A DNA stretch of 64,000 nucleotides. It comes from Magnetospirillum sp. 15-1 (lineage in GTDB: Bacteria > Pseudomonadota > Alphaproteobacteria > Rhodospirillales > Magnetospirillaceae). The position numbers and the translations under genes were made by a program. Numbering within the stretch: the stretch's first letter is position 1; every line of letters starts with the position of its first letter. This document shows positions 27,231-36,398 of the stretch, one piece after another. The notes under the pieces were generated by a model. The model searched no databases and was not told where the DNA came from. It was given only the letters and a program-made list of their open reading frames with translations. The stretch lies in assembly GCF_900184795.1 (NCBI RefSeq), contig NZ_FXXN01000027.1:355748-419747 (forward strand), given 5' to 3'.

Positions 27231-27638
27231 TCAGTTCTCGGCGAGCAGGGCGCGGCCCGTCTCGCCGCCATCGCCTTCCAGGCGTTCGGCGACCACCCGC
27301 TCCATGCCTTCCGCCAGCCGGACCATGCGGGCCACGGATTCCGGGGCCGGAGCCCTTTCGGCTTCGATCAGCCGGCACAATCGGTTGCCCAATTCACTGA
27401 CCAGGGGATAGCCGAAGGTGGCAGCCTGGCCCTTCATGTCATGGCCGATGGTGAACAGGCGCGGCAGCAGCAGGGTAAGGTCGGCTTCCGGCGCCCGGAT
27501 TTCGTCCAGGCAGGCCCGCAGCCGCGCGGCATCGGCCGTCGCCCAGTCCATATAGCGACCGGACAATCCGGCCAGGGCCGCTTCGGCGCGGGCCAGGACT
27601 TCAGGGGGGAGGTCGGGAAATTCGCCGTCTCCGGCCAT
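27231..27638 (-). CDS. Histidine phosphotransfer (Hpt) protein
   Basis: A 135-residue single-domain Hpt protein. The phosphoryl histidine lies in LFTIGHDMKGQAATFGYP (H66, with K69-G70), followed by LVSELGNRLCRLIEAER, the usual second helix. It would relay phosphate between a hybrid kinase and a receiver. A stand-alone receiver gene lies seven bases upstream on the same strand, so the two probably form a two-gene phosphorelay unit lacking its own kinase. Its stop abuts the stop of the convergent Sel1 gene. Confidence 0.85.
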   Translation of the reverse strand: MAGDGEFPDLPPEVLARAEAALAGLSGRYMDWATADAARLRACLDEIRAPEADLTLLLPRLFTIGHDMKGQAATFGYPLVSELGNRLCRLIEAERAPAPESVARMVRLAEGMERVVAERLEGDGGETGRALLAEN

Positions 27639-27645
27639 GGGGGAC

Positions 27646-28065
27646 TTATTCCGCCGCTTGTTCCGCCGTTTCCTTGCGCCGGCGATCCGATTCGATCAGG
27701 TCGGTGGCGCGGGCGATGATTTCAACGGCCGAGATGGGCTTGGCGATGATTTCGTCGATGCCGGTCTCCACCGCCGATTCCAGAACCGCGTGGTGCAGGG
27801 TGGGGCTGATGGCCAGGACCGGCACATCGGCGCGGCCGATCTCGCCCCGGCGCAGCCGGTGAAGGAACAGCACGCCCTCGGTCGGGTCGTCGCTCCAATC
27901 CATGATGACCAGATGGGGAGCCCGCTCCGCCACCAGCGTCGCCGCCTGTTGCGGCGTGCGGGCTTCGACCACCTCGTGGGCGGGCACCGCTCCCATCAAC
28001 GTGCCGATCAGCCGTCGCATATGGGCGTTCGGTTCGATGATCAAGACGCAGACGCGCCGTCCCAT
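27646..28065 (-). CDS. Single-domain response regulator
   Basis: A 139-residue CheY-like receiver. It begins MGRRVCVLIIEPNAHMRRLI, has the phospho-acceptor in HLVIMDWSDDPTEG, Ser/Thr in LAISPTLHH and the lysine in EIIAKPISAVEII. The first acidic-pocket position is EPN in place of the usual DD, a variant common in alphaproteobacterial receivers. GGGGGAA precedes the start at good distance. There is no output domain; partner is most likely the adjacent Hpt protein. Confidence 0.87.
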   Translation of the reverse strand: MGRRVCVLIIEPNAHMRRLIGTLMGAVPAHEVVEARTPQQAATLVAERAPHLVIMDWSDDPTEGVLFLHRLRRGEIGRADVPVLAISPTLHHAVLESAVETGIDEIIAKPISAVEIIARATDLIESDRRRKETAEQAAE

Positions 28066-28304
28066 ACCGTGTTCCCCCGAGGCGTGGGGTGCTTCGGTCT
28101 GTCGGCCGTGCACCACATTTCCGCTTCCCTGTTCCGGCGCGTTGACCGGATGCGGACGCTTTTGCAGCTTATCCGGTGAATACCCTAACACTGCGGACGT
28201 GTTGTGGAAAATCGGGCCTCTAGTATTAGGTATTTCCCAGCCGAAGGGAGGTGGGCGAAGGCATGGGCCTTGCCTTGCCGCCCGTCCGGAGAGACCATGG
28301 GGAC

Positions 28305-28838
28305 ATGATGAAGAAGCTCCTCTCGCTGGGCGCCGCCGCCCTTGCCGCCCTGGTGGGCGGATGCGGCGACGGCCCATCCACGGTGCCGGGTGGCTATCGC
28401 AACGCCGCCACCTGGAGCACCTTCTTCGCCGCCACCTCGTCGGGGCCGCTGCTCATCGAGGTGCATGGCAATCCCTTCGGCGACCCGGCCGCCGAGTTGC
28501 GGGCGCGGGTGGCCAAGGCCATGTCCGCCGCCATTCCCGCCCGGCCCTTCGCCATGACCGCCGACGCCCAGGCGGCGCCGAGTCCCAAGGTGCGGGTGGT
28601 GGTGGCGCTGGGGGCGCCGCCCTCCCTGGATGCCGCCGAACTGTGCGCCGGCAAGGTGGCGGTCGCCGCCGCCAGGGCCGGGGGTGGCCGCGTGGAACTG
28701 CTGGCCGCCTTCTGCGACGGCGGCTCTCTGTTGTCCTCGGTGCGCGGCTGGGTGGCCAAGGTGGACGGCTCAGACGATGCCCGCTTCACCCGGCTGCTGG
28801 GTCAGGTCATGCGGGAACTGGCGGGCGATCCCCCCTGA
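28305..28838 (+). CDS. Lipoprotein of unknown function
   Basis: About 177 residues. A lipoprotein signal is clear: MKKLLSLGAAALAALVGGC, with lipobox LVGG-C. The mature part has TSSGPLLIEVHGNPFGDPAAELRARVAKAMSAA and VRVVVALGAPP, with no enzyme motif I recognise. The pattern resembles small alphaproteobacterial lipoproteins of unknown role. Two in-tandem ATGs (28305, 28308) are possible starts, with GGGG or GGAG upstream. The promoter region is shared with the divergent receiver gene. Confidence 0.72.
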   Translation: MMKKLLSLGAAALAALVGGCGDGPSTVPGGYRNAATWSTFFAATSSGPLLIEVHGNPFGDPAAELRARVAKAMSAAIPARPFAMTADAQAAPSPKVRVVVALGAPPSLDAAELCAGKVAVAAARAGGGRVELLAAFCDGGSLLSSVRGWVAKVDGSDDARFTRLLGQVMRELAGDPP

Positions 28839-28929
28839 GGCCGAATCCGCGCCAGGAAAGCGAAATCGTGACATTTGTTAAATAATGCGTTAACGTGGTC
28901 TTCTAAATGTTCGCCAGAAAGGCAGGACC

Positions 28930-29154
28930 ATGGACGCATCATCCGTCGGTGCCGGGAATTCGGCGCTCTATCTTCAGCGGGCGCAGGCCGGTTTGCAGGC
29001 TCCGTTGACGGCCGCCAAGCAGGAAGAGAATGCCGCTTTGGTCATCGCCCAGGTTCTGACCCAGGGCGGACAATCGGCGCAGCAGGCGACCGCCGTGGCT
29101 GACGCCGCCGCGAAAAGCGGTGCGGTCGGCCAGGTTCTGGATATCTCGGTCTGA
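28930..29154 (+). CDS. Small protein, possibly of the YjfB 'putative motility protein' group
   Basis: A 74-residue protein starting MDASSVGAGNSALYLQRAQAG, then a helical AAKQEENAALVIAQVLTQGG and an Ala/Val-rich end. The MDxSSV start and single central helix resemble the short YjfB-like motility-associated proteins, but similarity is weak. AAAGGCAGG is upstream of the ATG, and an AT-rich promoter-like region (TTGTTAAATAATG) lies at 28871-28890. No cysteines, signal peptide or membrane helix. Confidence 0.55.
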   Translation: MDASSVGAGNSALYLQRAQAGLQAPLTAAKQEENAALVIAQVLTQGGQSAQQATAVADAAAKSGAVGQVLDISV

Positions 29155-29171
29155 CCTAAGGCCGCCGCGGC

Positions 29172-29480
29172 TCAGCCCGCCTTGGCATGATCGGCCGCGC
29201 CGTCGATGGCGCGGGCCAGATCGATGTCCTTTCGCGTCACGCCTCCCGCGTCATGGGTGGACAAGGTGACGTCGACCCTATTCCACACATTGAACCATTC
29301 GGGGTGATGATTCATCCGCTCGGCGACCAGGGCCACCCGCGTCATGAAGGCGAAGGCCTCGGTAAAGTCGCCGAAGCGCAGCGAACGGCGGATGGCGTCG
29401 CGCCCCTCCGCCTCGGTCCAGCCGTTCAATTTCGCCAGGGCCTGGATTCTCTCGTCCTTCGTCAGCTTGTTGCTCATCAT
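29172..29480 (-). CDS. phhB: 4a-hydroxytetrahydrobiopterin dehydratase (PCD/DCoH)
   Basis: A 102-residue pterin dehydratase that recycles 4a-carbinolamine made by phenylalanine hydroxylase. Family signature seen: [29 protein letters not shown], then [29 protein letters not shown] with the active-site HHPEW histidines. Two consecutive ATGs begin the gene; GAGG is a few bases upstream. No phenylalanine hydroxylase gene is adjacent, so a moonlighting or molybdopterin-linked role is possible, as for many bacterial PCDs. Confidence 0.92.
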   Translation of the reverse strand: MMSNKLTKDERIQALAKLNGWTEAEGRDAIRRSLRFGDFTEAFAFMTRVALVAERMNHHPEWFNVWNRVDVTLSTHDAGGVTRKDIDLARAIDGAADHAKAG

Positions 29481-29591
29481 GGGACCTCGCCGCAATAGCG
29501 CGGATGGGCGTGTCGCGGATGCGGCTCACCGGTGTAACAGAGAGTGGGGACCCCTGGTGCGGACCGCAAGGACGAGGTAGATTCTCTTTCC

Positions 29592-29999
29592 ATGAGCAGA
29601 GTGATGCCCCACCACAGCACCCCACCCAGCATGGCTGACCTGGAAACCATCGCCCAGGCCGCCTTCGCCGATATTCCCGAGGAACTGCGCCGCTACGCCG
29701 CCGACGTGGTGATCCGCGTCGATGACTTCCCGGACGAGGATGTCGAGCGCGAGATGGACCTGGAAAGCCCGTTCGACCTGCTGGGTCTGTATCGTGGTTC
29801 CGCCATGGACATCCACGCTTTCGGCGGCGCGCCCGGCGATGTGGACATGATCTTCCTCTACCGTCGTCCCATTCTGGATTACTGGTGCGAGACCGGCGAG
29901 GACCTGTCCACCTTGATCAAGCACGTGCTGATCCACGAAATCGGCCACCATTTCGGCCTGTCCGACGACGACATGCAGCGCATCGAGGACGAAGCGTGA
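29592..29999 (+). CDS. Zincin-like metallopeptidase (DUF1025 / PF06262 type)
   Basis: A 135-residue minimal metallopeptidase. The zinc site is HVLIHEIGHHFGLSDDDM (HExxH, third ligand His or downstream Asp), near residues 114-131, and the N-terminal FADIPEELRRYAADVVIRVDDFPDED is typical of the family. It is cytosolic, without signal peptide. Its stop overlaps the GTG start of the LonC-like protease gene (GTGA), so the two proteases are translationally coupled. Start at MSRVMPHHS is tentative; MADLETIAQA (29631) fits the family core also. Substrate unknown. Confidence 0.85.
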   Translation: MSRVMPHHSTPPSMADLETIAQAAFADIPEELRRYAADVVIRVDDFPDEDVEREMDLESPFDLLGLYRGSAMDIHAFGGAPGDVDMIFLYRRPILDYWCETGEDLSTLIKHVLIHEIGHHFGLSDDDMQRIEDEA

Positions 30000-32455
30000 G
30001 CAAACGCAAATCTGTTGCCCATCCCGCCCCGCTGCCTGCCGCCGCCCTGTACCGGGTGTGCGATCCGGATCAGTTCGACTTCGCCACCACGGCCGATCTT
30101 CCCGACGAGCCGGATGGACCGGGGCCGGCGCTGGGGCAGGAGCGGGCGGTCGAGGCCATCCGCTTCGCCATCGGCATGCGCCATCGCGGCTTCAACCTGT
30201 TCGCCCTGGGCGAGGAGGGGACCGGGCGGCGCAACCTGATCCTCGGGCACCTGCGCGAGGCCGCCGCCGTCCGTCCGCCGTCGGACGACTGGGTCTATGT
30301 GGAGAATTTCGCGGAAGCCGCGCGACCAAAGGCGTTGCGCCTGCCGGCCGGCCGGGCTCGGGTGCTGGAACGCGGCATGGCCCATCTGGTGGAGGAGCTT
30401 GGCCACGCCCTGCCCGCCGCCTTCGAGGCCGAGGATTATCGGGCGCGGCGCCAGATGGTGGAGACCGAGGCCAAGCAGCAGCGCGAGGCGGCTTTCTCCG
30501 CCATCCAGGAGGACGCCGAGGCGCATGGCATCCTCATGGTCCGCACGCCGGGAGGGCTGGGTCTGGCGCCCTCCAAGGGTGACGAGGTGTTGCCGCCCGA
30601 CGAGTTCAAGCAACTGCCCGACGAGGTCCAGAACCGCCTGCGGGCCGAAATGGAGCGATTGCAGGAGCGCCTGGAGACCGCCATCAAGCAGGTGCCGCGT
30701 TGGGATCGCGACATGCGGGCCCGGCTGCGCGAGCTGGAGCACGAGGCGGTCGGTCACGCTATCGCCCATCTGATGGACGATCTCAAGGGCGACTGGGCGG
30801 ACCTGCCCGAGGTACTGGCCTATCTGGACGACGTGGCGGCCGACGTGGCGCTCAACGCCCAGGACTTCCTGCCCGAGAGCGAGGATTCCGAACGTCGCGA
30901 CGGCCGCCCGCGTGGTCCCGACGGCCGTTTCCGCCGCTACCGGGTCAACGTGCTGGTCTGCCGCGAGGGCGAGACCGGCGCTCCGGTGGTGATGGAGACC
31001 TATCCCACCCAGCCCAACATCATCGGCCGGGTCGAGCATATCGCCCAGTACGGCACCCTGATCACCGATTTCAACCTGATCAAGGCGGGGTGCCTGCACC
31101 GGGCCAATGGCGGCTATCTGGTGATGGACGCCCTGAAGCTGCTGATGCATCCCTTCGCCTGGGAGGATCTGAAGCGCGCCCTGCGCGGCCGCGAAATCCG
31201 TATCGAGTCCCCCGGCCAGGCCATGGGGCTGATCAGCACCCTGTCGCTGGAGCCCCAGCCCATTCCGCTCGACCTCAAGGTGGTGCTGGTCGGTGACCCC
31301 ATGCTGTATTACCTGCTCAGCCATAACGACCCGGAATTCGGCGAACTGTTCAAGGTCTCGGCCGATTTCGACTGGCGCATGGAACGGAGCCGGGACAACA
31401 CTTCCCTGCTGGCCCGTTCGGTGGCGATCCTGGTCCGCAAGGAGGGGCTGCGGCCGCTCGATCGCGGCGCCGTGGCCCGTATCGTCGAGCACGCCTCGCG
31501 CGAGGTGGGCGATTCCACCCGGCTGTCCACCCACATGGCCAGTCTGGCCGATCTGGTGCGCGAGGCCGATTACTGGGCGGGAGAAGAGGGCGCCGCCGTG
31601 GTGGCGGCCGGGCATGTGGAACGGGCGGTGACCGCCTCGATCCGCCGCCTTGACCGGGTGCGCGACAACGTCCAGGAGGAGATGCTGGCCGGAACCGTCC
31701 ACATCGCCACCAAGGGCGAGGTGGTGGGCCAGATCAACGGGCTGGCGGTGCTGGAACTGGGGCGTTTTTCCTTCGGGCGCCCCACGAGGGTGACGGCGCG
31801 GGTGCGCTTCGGCAAGGGCGACGTGGTGGACATCGAGCGCGAGGTCCTGCTGGGCGGCCCCCTGCACGGCAAGGGGGTGATGATCCTGTCGTCGTTCCTG
31901 GCGGCACGCTATGCCACCGAACTGCCGCTGGCCCTGTCGGCCACCCTGGTGTTCGAGCAATCCTATGGCGGTATCGAGGGCGATTCCGCCTCGTCCACCG
32001 AACTCTATGCCCTGCTGTCCGCCCTGTCCGATCTGCCCATCCGCCAGAGTCTGGCGGTCACCGGCTCCATCGACCAGTTCGGGCGTATCCAGGCCATCGG
32101 CGGGGTCAACGAGAAGATCGAGGGCTTCTTCGACCTGTGCCGCGCCCGGGGACTGGACGGCAGCCACGGCGTGCTGATACCCGCCGACAACGTGCCGCAT
32201 CTGATGCTGCGCAAGGATGTGGTCGAGGCTGCCGCCGCCGGCCTGTTCTCCATCTATCCGGTGGAGACTGTGGACCAGGGTATGGCGCTGCTGACCGGGC
32301 ATCCGGCCGGCGAGCGCGACGACGAGGGCAAGTTCCCGCCGGGCTCCGTCAACCGCCGGGTGGCGGCGCGGCTGGGCGCCTTCATGCGCCGGGCCGAGGA
32401 TCTGGCGGTGCCGCGTCCCATCAACGGCATGGGGCGCAACGGAGCCGGCGGGTGA
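29996..32455 (+). CDS. LonC-like AAA/Lon-type protease
   Basis: An 819-residue Lon-related protease. The N-terminal AAA_32-type region has a degenerate P-loop (GEEGTGRRNLI, Arg in place of Lys) near 70. A long helical insertion lies around 125-290, then GGYLVMDALKLL as a Walker B-like segment near 370. The C-terminal S16 peptidase holds the Ser in GDSASSTELYALLSALS near 665 and the Lys in GSIDQFGRIQAIGGVNEKIEGF near 708. LonC/Lon-like members act without canonical Walker A. The start is the GTG overlapping the metallopeptidase stop. Its own stop overlaps the next ATG (TGATG). Substrates unknown. Confidence 0.92.
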   Translation: MSKRKSVAHPAPLPAAALYRVCDPDQFDFATTADLPDEPDGPGPALGQERAVEAIRFAIGMRHRGFNLFALGEEGTGRRNLILGHLREAAAVRPPSDDWVYVENFAEAARPKALRLPAGRARVLERGMAHLVEELGHALPAAFEAEDYRARRQMVETEAKQQREAAFSAIQEDAEAHGILMVRTPGGLGLAPSKGDEVLPPDEFKQLPDEVQNRLRAEMERLQERLETAIKQVPRWDRDMRARLRELEHEAVGHAIAHLMDDLKGDWADLPEVLAYLDDVAADVALNAQDFLPESEDSERRDGRPRGPDGRFRRYRVNVLVCREGETGAPVVMETYPTQPNIIGRVEHIAQYGTLITDFNLIKAGCLHRANGGYLVMDALKLLMHPFAWEDLKRALRGREIRIESPGQAMGLISTLSLEPQPIPLDLKVVLVGDPMLYYLLSHNDPEFGELFKVSADFDWRMERSRDNTSLLARSVAILVRKEGLRPLDRGAVARIVEHASREVGDSTRLSTHMASLADLVREADYWAGEEGAAVVAAGHVERAVTASIRRLDRVRDNVQEEMLAGTVHIATKGEVVGQINGLAVLELGRFSFGRPTRVTARVRFGKGDVVDIEREVLLGGPLHGKGVMILSSFLAARYATELPLALSATLVFEQSYGGIEGDSASSTELYALLSALSDLPIRQSLAVTGSIDQFGRIQAIGGVNEKIEGFFDLCRARGLDGSHGVLIPADNVPHLMLRKDVVEAAAAGLFSIYPVETVDQGMALLTGHPAGERDDEGKFPPGSVNRRVAARLGAFMRRAEDLAVPRPINGMGRNGAGG

Positions 32456-33498
32456 TGCTGCGCCGGCTGCTGCTGCTCGCCGTCGTGCTGCTGGCGTCGT
32501 TCGACGCGGCGGCCAGCGAGCTGCGGGTGCTGACCCGGTCCTTCTACCTGTCGCCGGAATTGCTGCGCAAGTTCGAGCGCGAGACCGGGATCACCGTCTC
32601 CCTGACGGTGGTCGCCGACCACGATCAGGTGATCGATCGCCTGCGGGGCGCCAAGTCGGGCTTCGACATCGCCTTTTCCCCCGACTATCACGTGAGCGGA
32701 CTGATCAAGGGCGGGCTGATCGAGCGGGTGCTGGCCGACCGCCTCAACGGCTTCTGGAACGTCGAGGACCCCTGGCGGTCGCGCTCGTTCGATCCGCGCA
32801 ACGAGTACACCATCCCCCATCAATGGGGGACCACGGCATTCGCCGTGGATACCTCCATCCATCGCGGCGACATCGATTCGCTCCGTCTGCTGTTCGAACC
32901 ACCGCCGGAGATCGACGGGCATATCGGCCTGCTGGACGAAGGCGACATGGTCCAGCTGGCGCTGATCTATCTGGGCGAGGCGCGCTGCACCGCCGACGAG
33001 GGCAAGCTGGAAAAGGCCGCCCGCCTGCTCGAGCCGCTGCTGGCCCGCAACCGGCTGGTGGCGACGGAACGGGTGACGGCGGCCCTGGCCGACCCCTCCA
33101 TCGTGCTGGCGGTCACTTGGAACGGCGACGCCATGCGGGCCAGGGAAAAGCGTCCCAGTCTGGCCTATGCCTATCCGCGCGAGGGCAATCTGGTGTGGAC
33201 CGATGTGGTGGTGGTGCCGCGCAATCCCCCCAACCGGGCCAATGCCATGAAGTTCCTGACCTTCATGCTGAAGCCCGAGAACGCGGCGCTGGATTCCAAC
33301 TTCAACGGCTATGCCACCATGATTCGCGGCAGCGAGGGGTTTCTGATCCCCACGGTGCTGGCCGCGCCGGAAATGGTGGCCCCCTGGCCGGCCAAGGTCG
33401 GCTTCCTGCCGTCGTGCGGCGACGCTGTCCAGCATCGCCACGAAGCGGTCTGGGAAGAGGTCAAGACGCGGGCGAAGCGGCCCTCGGCCGGAAAGTGA
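32455..33498 (+). CDS. Periplasmic extracellular solute-binding protein (PotD/Fbp-like)
   Basis: A 347-residue binding protein. A signal peptide (MLRRLLLLAVVLLASFDAAA) is followed by LRVLTRSFYLSPELLRKFERETGITVSLT, the usual first strand of type 2 binding proteins. FDIAFSPDYHVSGLIKGGLIERV and EYTIPHQWGTTAFAVDTS are typical for polyamine/iron-binding members. LVWTDVVVVPRNPPNRANAMKFLTFML is the C-terminal hinge signature. No permease or ATPase gene is nearby. The ATG overlaps the LonC stop by one base. An orphan sensor or scavenging role is possible. Confidence 0.88.
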   Translation: MLRRLLLLAVVLLASFDAAASELRVLTRSFYLSPELLRKFERETGITVSLTVVADHDQVIDRLRGAKSGFDIAFSPDYHVSGLIKGGLIERVLADRLNGFWNVEDPWRSRSFDPRNEYTIPHQWGTTAFAVDTSIHRGDIDSLRLLFEPPPEIDGHIGLLDEGDMVQLALIYLGEARCTADEGKLEKAARLLEPLLARNRLVATERVTAALADPSIVLAVTWNGDAMRAREKRPSLAYAYPREGNLVWTDVVVVPRNPPNRANAMKFLTFMLKPENAALDSNFNGYATMIRGSEGFLIPTVLAAPEMVAPWPAKVGFLPSCGDAVQHRHEAVWEEVKTRAKRPSAGK

Positions 33499-33502
33499 TC
33501 CC

Positions 33503-34027
33503 TTACCCCTGGTGATGCAGCGGGGTGCCCTGCGGCACCTTGATGCGCAGGCCCGGCGTGGGAATCTCGGCGATGAAACGGCCCTGCTGCAGGGCCGAGC
33601 GGCGTTGCAGCAGCCGGGCGTGGCTTCCCAGCAGGGCGGCGACGTCCAGGACGAACAAGACGATGCTGGCCCGCATGGCGAAATCGCCCAGCGGGGCCAT
33701 CAGCGGAATGGCGAACAGCAGGGGCAGCAGGCCATAGAGGAAGGTGTCGCGCCAGCGCCGCGCGTAGACCACCGCCGAGGCCAGCGCCGCCACCGGCGAG
33801 ACCAGCACCATGTCCACCTTGGCGCGCAGCACCACCTGGGCGGCCAGGGCGGCATAGGTGGGCGGCAATCCTTCGAAGCTGGCGATCAGTGCCAGCCCGT
33901 CATTGCTCGGCGTGAAGGTGGCGCGCAGGGCCTCCACCGGCCAGTGGGCACGGGGAATGACCGGGCGGATTTCCTTGTAGACGGCTCGGGAGAACTCGGA
34001 ATCGGGTCGTAGAAGCTCGCTGACCAT
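33503..34027 (-). CDS. Membrane protein of unknown function
   Basis: A 174-residue protein with a soluble N-terminus containing IPRAHWPVEALRATFTPSNDGL and two hydrophobic stretches (about 108-125, LYGLLPLLFAIPLMAPLG; about 130-148). The C-terminal tail reads IPTPGLRIKVPQGTPLHHQG. I do not recognise the family. It is convergent with the solute-binding protein gene (four bases between stops) and sits upstream of a PAS histidine kinase region read on the same strand. High-GC codon use is as in neighbours. Confidence 0.6.
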   Translation of the reverse strand: MVSELLRPDSEFSRAVYKEIRPVIPRAHWPVEALRATFTPSNDGLALIASFEGLPPTYAALAAQVVLRAKVDMVLVSPVAALASAVVYARRWRDTFLYGLLPLLFAIPLMAPLGDFAMRASIVLFVLDVAALLGSHARLLQRRSALQQGRFIAEIPTPGLRIKVPQGTPLHHQG

Positions 34028-34106
34028 GAGGCGTGGAGCGATCCTGGATGTTGGCTATGGCGTACTCTGCCACGGCGACGGCATCGGGGCCAAGCGGCTT
34101 GGGATC

Positions 34107-36314
34107 TCAGCACTCCACCACGGCCGCGGCGAACACCCGGCGGGGAGGGAAAGTGACCGCGACCATGGTGCCCTGGCCGGGCCGGCTGCGGATGGTGACC
34201 GTGCCGCCGTGCATCTCCATGATCGCCGCCACCATGGGCAGACCGAGGCCGGTTCCCTCGTGGCGCCGGGCGATGCGGGCGTCCACCTGGACGAAGGGTT
34301 CGACGGCCTGGGCCATCTCCTCCTCGGTCATGCCGATGCCGGTATCGGAGACGCGAATCTCCAACCCGCCATCCGGGGTGGGGGCGGCGGAAATGGTCAC
34401 CGTCCCGCCGAAGGGCGTGAACTTGACGGCGTTGGCCAGCAGGTTGATCAGCACCTGCCGGATGCGCCGCTCATCGGCCAGGATCTGCGGCAGGCCGGGG
34501 GGAAGCTCGACCCGCAGGTCCAGACCGGCGGCGGTGCCGCGCTCGCGCAAAAGGCGCAGCGTCGCCTCGATCATGGGGGCGACGTCCTGGGTCCGGTCGT
34601 CCAGTTCCATGCGTCCCGCCTCGATCTTGGCCAGATCCAGGATGTCGGTGATGATGCCCAGCAGATGACGGCCCGAGGCCGAAATATCGCCGGCATATTC
34701 CCGGTAGCGGTCGGGCATGGGGCCGAGAACCTGGGAATACATGGTTTCGGCGAAGCCGATGATGGCGTTGAGCGGGGTGCGCAGCTCATGGCTCATGCCG
34801 GCCAGGAATTCGCTCTTGGCGCGGCTGGCGCTTTCGGCCTGCTCCTTGGCGGCCAGCAACTGGGCCTCGGTCTGCTTGCGCCGTTCGATATCCTCGGTGA
34901 CGCCGATCAGGTATTCGGTGCGCCCCTCGCGCCACAGGGCGGACAGGGTCAGATTGACCCAGACGGCCGAACCGTCCTTGCGGATGAAACGCTTCTCGAG
35001 GGCGAAGCTCTGCAGGTCGCCGCGGATCATGGCGGCGATTTCCGGGACGCCCAGGTCGCGATCCTCGGGATGGGTGACGTCCAGGGTCGGGCGACCGATC
35101 AGCTCCTCCGGCGTGTAGCCCAGCATGGCGGCGAAGCGGCGGTTGACCCGGATGAAGCGGCGGTCCGGGGTGGCGTGGCTCATGCCCACCGCGGCCTGCT
35201 CGAAGGTGGCGCGGAAACGGTCCTCGCTGTCCTTCAGCCAGACTTCGCGCTCGTTCAGCGCGTCGAGCATGGCGTCGAAGGTGGTGCCCATCTCGCCCAC
35301 CTCGCCCAGGCCGCCGCCGGTCCGGGCGGCCATGTTGCCGGCCCGCACCCGGCGCATGGCGTCGGCGAGGCGCCCCAGGGGCAGGAACAGCAGCCGGCGG
35401 CTGGAGAACCACAGCAGCAGCACGGCCCCCGAGCCGGCCACGGCGAAGGCGATCACCGCCATGCGCAGGAATTCCCGCTCCGAGCCGCCCAGCTTCTCCA
35501 CCGGTATGGTGACCGCGACGATGGCCTCCGGCGCCATGCGGCCCAGCGGGGCGATGCCGAACACCGAGGTCTCGCCGGTGATGGTGGTGGCGGTGAACGA
35601 TCCGCCGGTTCCCCTGGCCGCCGCCTCCTTCAACTCGGGCACCGGGGTGACGGCCGGCGCCGATTCGGGCAGGGCCGGCACCCGGGCGAGCACGGTGCCG
35701 TCGGATTTCAGCACCAGCAGGCGCGCCCCCTCGGGCAGGATGGGCGGCGCCACCGCCTTGGCCAGGTGGTCCAGCGAGCGGGCGGTGACCACCACGCCCC
35801 TCGTCGTGCCCAGCCAGTCGAGGATGGGGTAGGCCATGGGCAGGGCGGCACGGCCGTCGTCGAGCAGCTCATAGGGGGCGACGGTGAAATTTCCGCTCTC
35901 GATGGCCCGGCGGATGTGGGGACCCTGGGTCAGCCAGGTGATGTCGCGGCCCAGGCCGATACTGCAGCGGGCATGCCCGGTGGAATCGGTACGGATGAAG
36001 CCCTCGTGCCCTTCGATGGCCAGCAGGAAGTGGCGGTAATGGCTGCCGCACTCGTCGTCTTCGGGATCGTTGGCCAGGGCGGCCAGGGCCTCGCGCGAGC
36101 TTTCCAGGCCGCGGTCGTGGATGGCGGCGGCCATGCGGGCCAGGGCTTCCACCTGGGTTCCCGCCGCCTGCAGCGACAAGGTGTCGGCCACGCGGGCGAT
36201 GATGGCCAGGGTGCCGAGGAAGATGGCGGGGACAAGGCCGAGCATGACCACCTGGAACAGGTGGCCGCGCGCTCCCCCCAGCCAAGTCAGGGTCCGGCTG
36301 CCCCTGTCCGCCAT
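34107..36314 (-). CDS. Membrane PAS-domain sensor histidine kinase
   Basis: A 735-residue kinase. Helix one is near 22-42, then a large periplasmic double-Cache-like domain (45-290, with HYRHFLLAIEGHEGFIRTDSTGHARCSIG). Helix two is near 300-320, then HAMP (PLGRLADAMRRVRAGNM). A PAS domain follows (about 365-480, FRATFEQAAVGMSHATPD and YTPEELIGRPTLDVTHPED with its PAC tail). The transmitter has MSHELRTPLNAIIGFAETMY, LINLLANAVKFTPFGG, DTGIGMTEEEM and GTGLGLPMVAAIM. No receiver is fused and no regulator gene is adjacent. Ligand unknown. Confidence 0.92.
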   Translation of the reverse strand: MADRGSRTLTWLGGARGHLFQVVMLGLVPAIFLGTLAIIARVADTLSLQAAGTQVEALARMAAAIHDRGLESSREALAALANDPEDDECGSHYRHFLLAIEGHEGFIRTDSTGHARCSIGLGRDITWLTQGPHIRRAIESGNFTVAPYELLDDGRAALPMAYPILDWLGTTRGVVVTARSLDHLAKAVAPPILPEGARLLVLKSDGTVLARVPALPESAPAVTPVPELKEAAARGTGGSFTATTITGETSVFGIAPLGRMAPEAIVAVTIPVEKLGGSEREFLRMAVIAFAVAGSGAVLLLWFSSRRLLFLPLGRLADAMRRVRAGNMAARTGGGLGEVGEMGTTFDAMLDALNEREVWLKDSEDRFRATFEQAAVGMSHATPDRRFIRVNRRFAAMLGYTPEELIGRPTLDVTHPEDRDLGVPEIAAMIRGDLQSFALEKRFIRKDGSAVWVNLTLSALWREGRTEYLIGVTEDIERRKQTEAQLLAAKEQAESASRAKSEFLAGMSHELRTPLNAIIGFAETMYSQVLGPMPDRYREYAGDISASGRHLLGIITDILDLAKIEAGRMELDDRTQDVAPMIEATLRLLRERGTAAGLDLRVELPPGLPQILADERRIRQVLINLLANAVKFTPFGGTVTISAAPTPDGGLEIRVSDTGIGMTEEEMAQAVEPFVQVDARIARRHEGTGLGLPMVAAIMEMHGGTVTIRSRPGQGTMVAVTFPPRRVFAAAVVEC

Positions 36315-36398
36315 TCGGCACTATCCCCCCAAGAAGATTGCCCGAGGCCGCAAGCTATCACACCGTGTGGTTAAACCAATACCGGCTATACGTCATTA

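Noticed and set aside
29879-32302. 807-codon minus-strand frame opposite the LonC-like gene
   Set aside because: Shadow frame; the plus strand has Lon Ser/Lys motifs and exact overlaps with neighbours.
36315-36398. Small gene or attenuator between the PAS kinase and the VWA gene
   Set aside because: The 84-base gap has no ORF with a ribosome site and no convincing stem with T-run.
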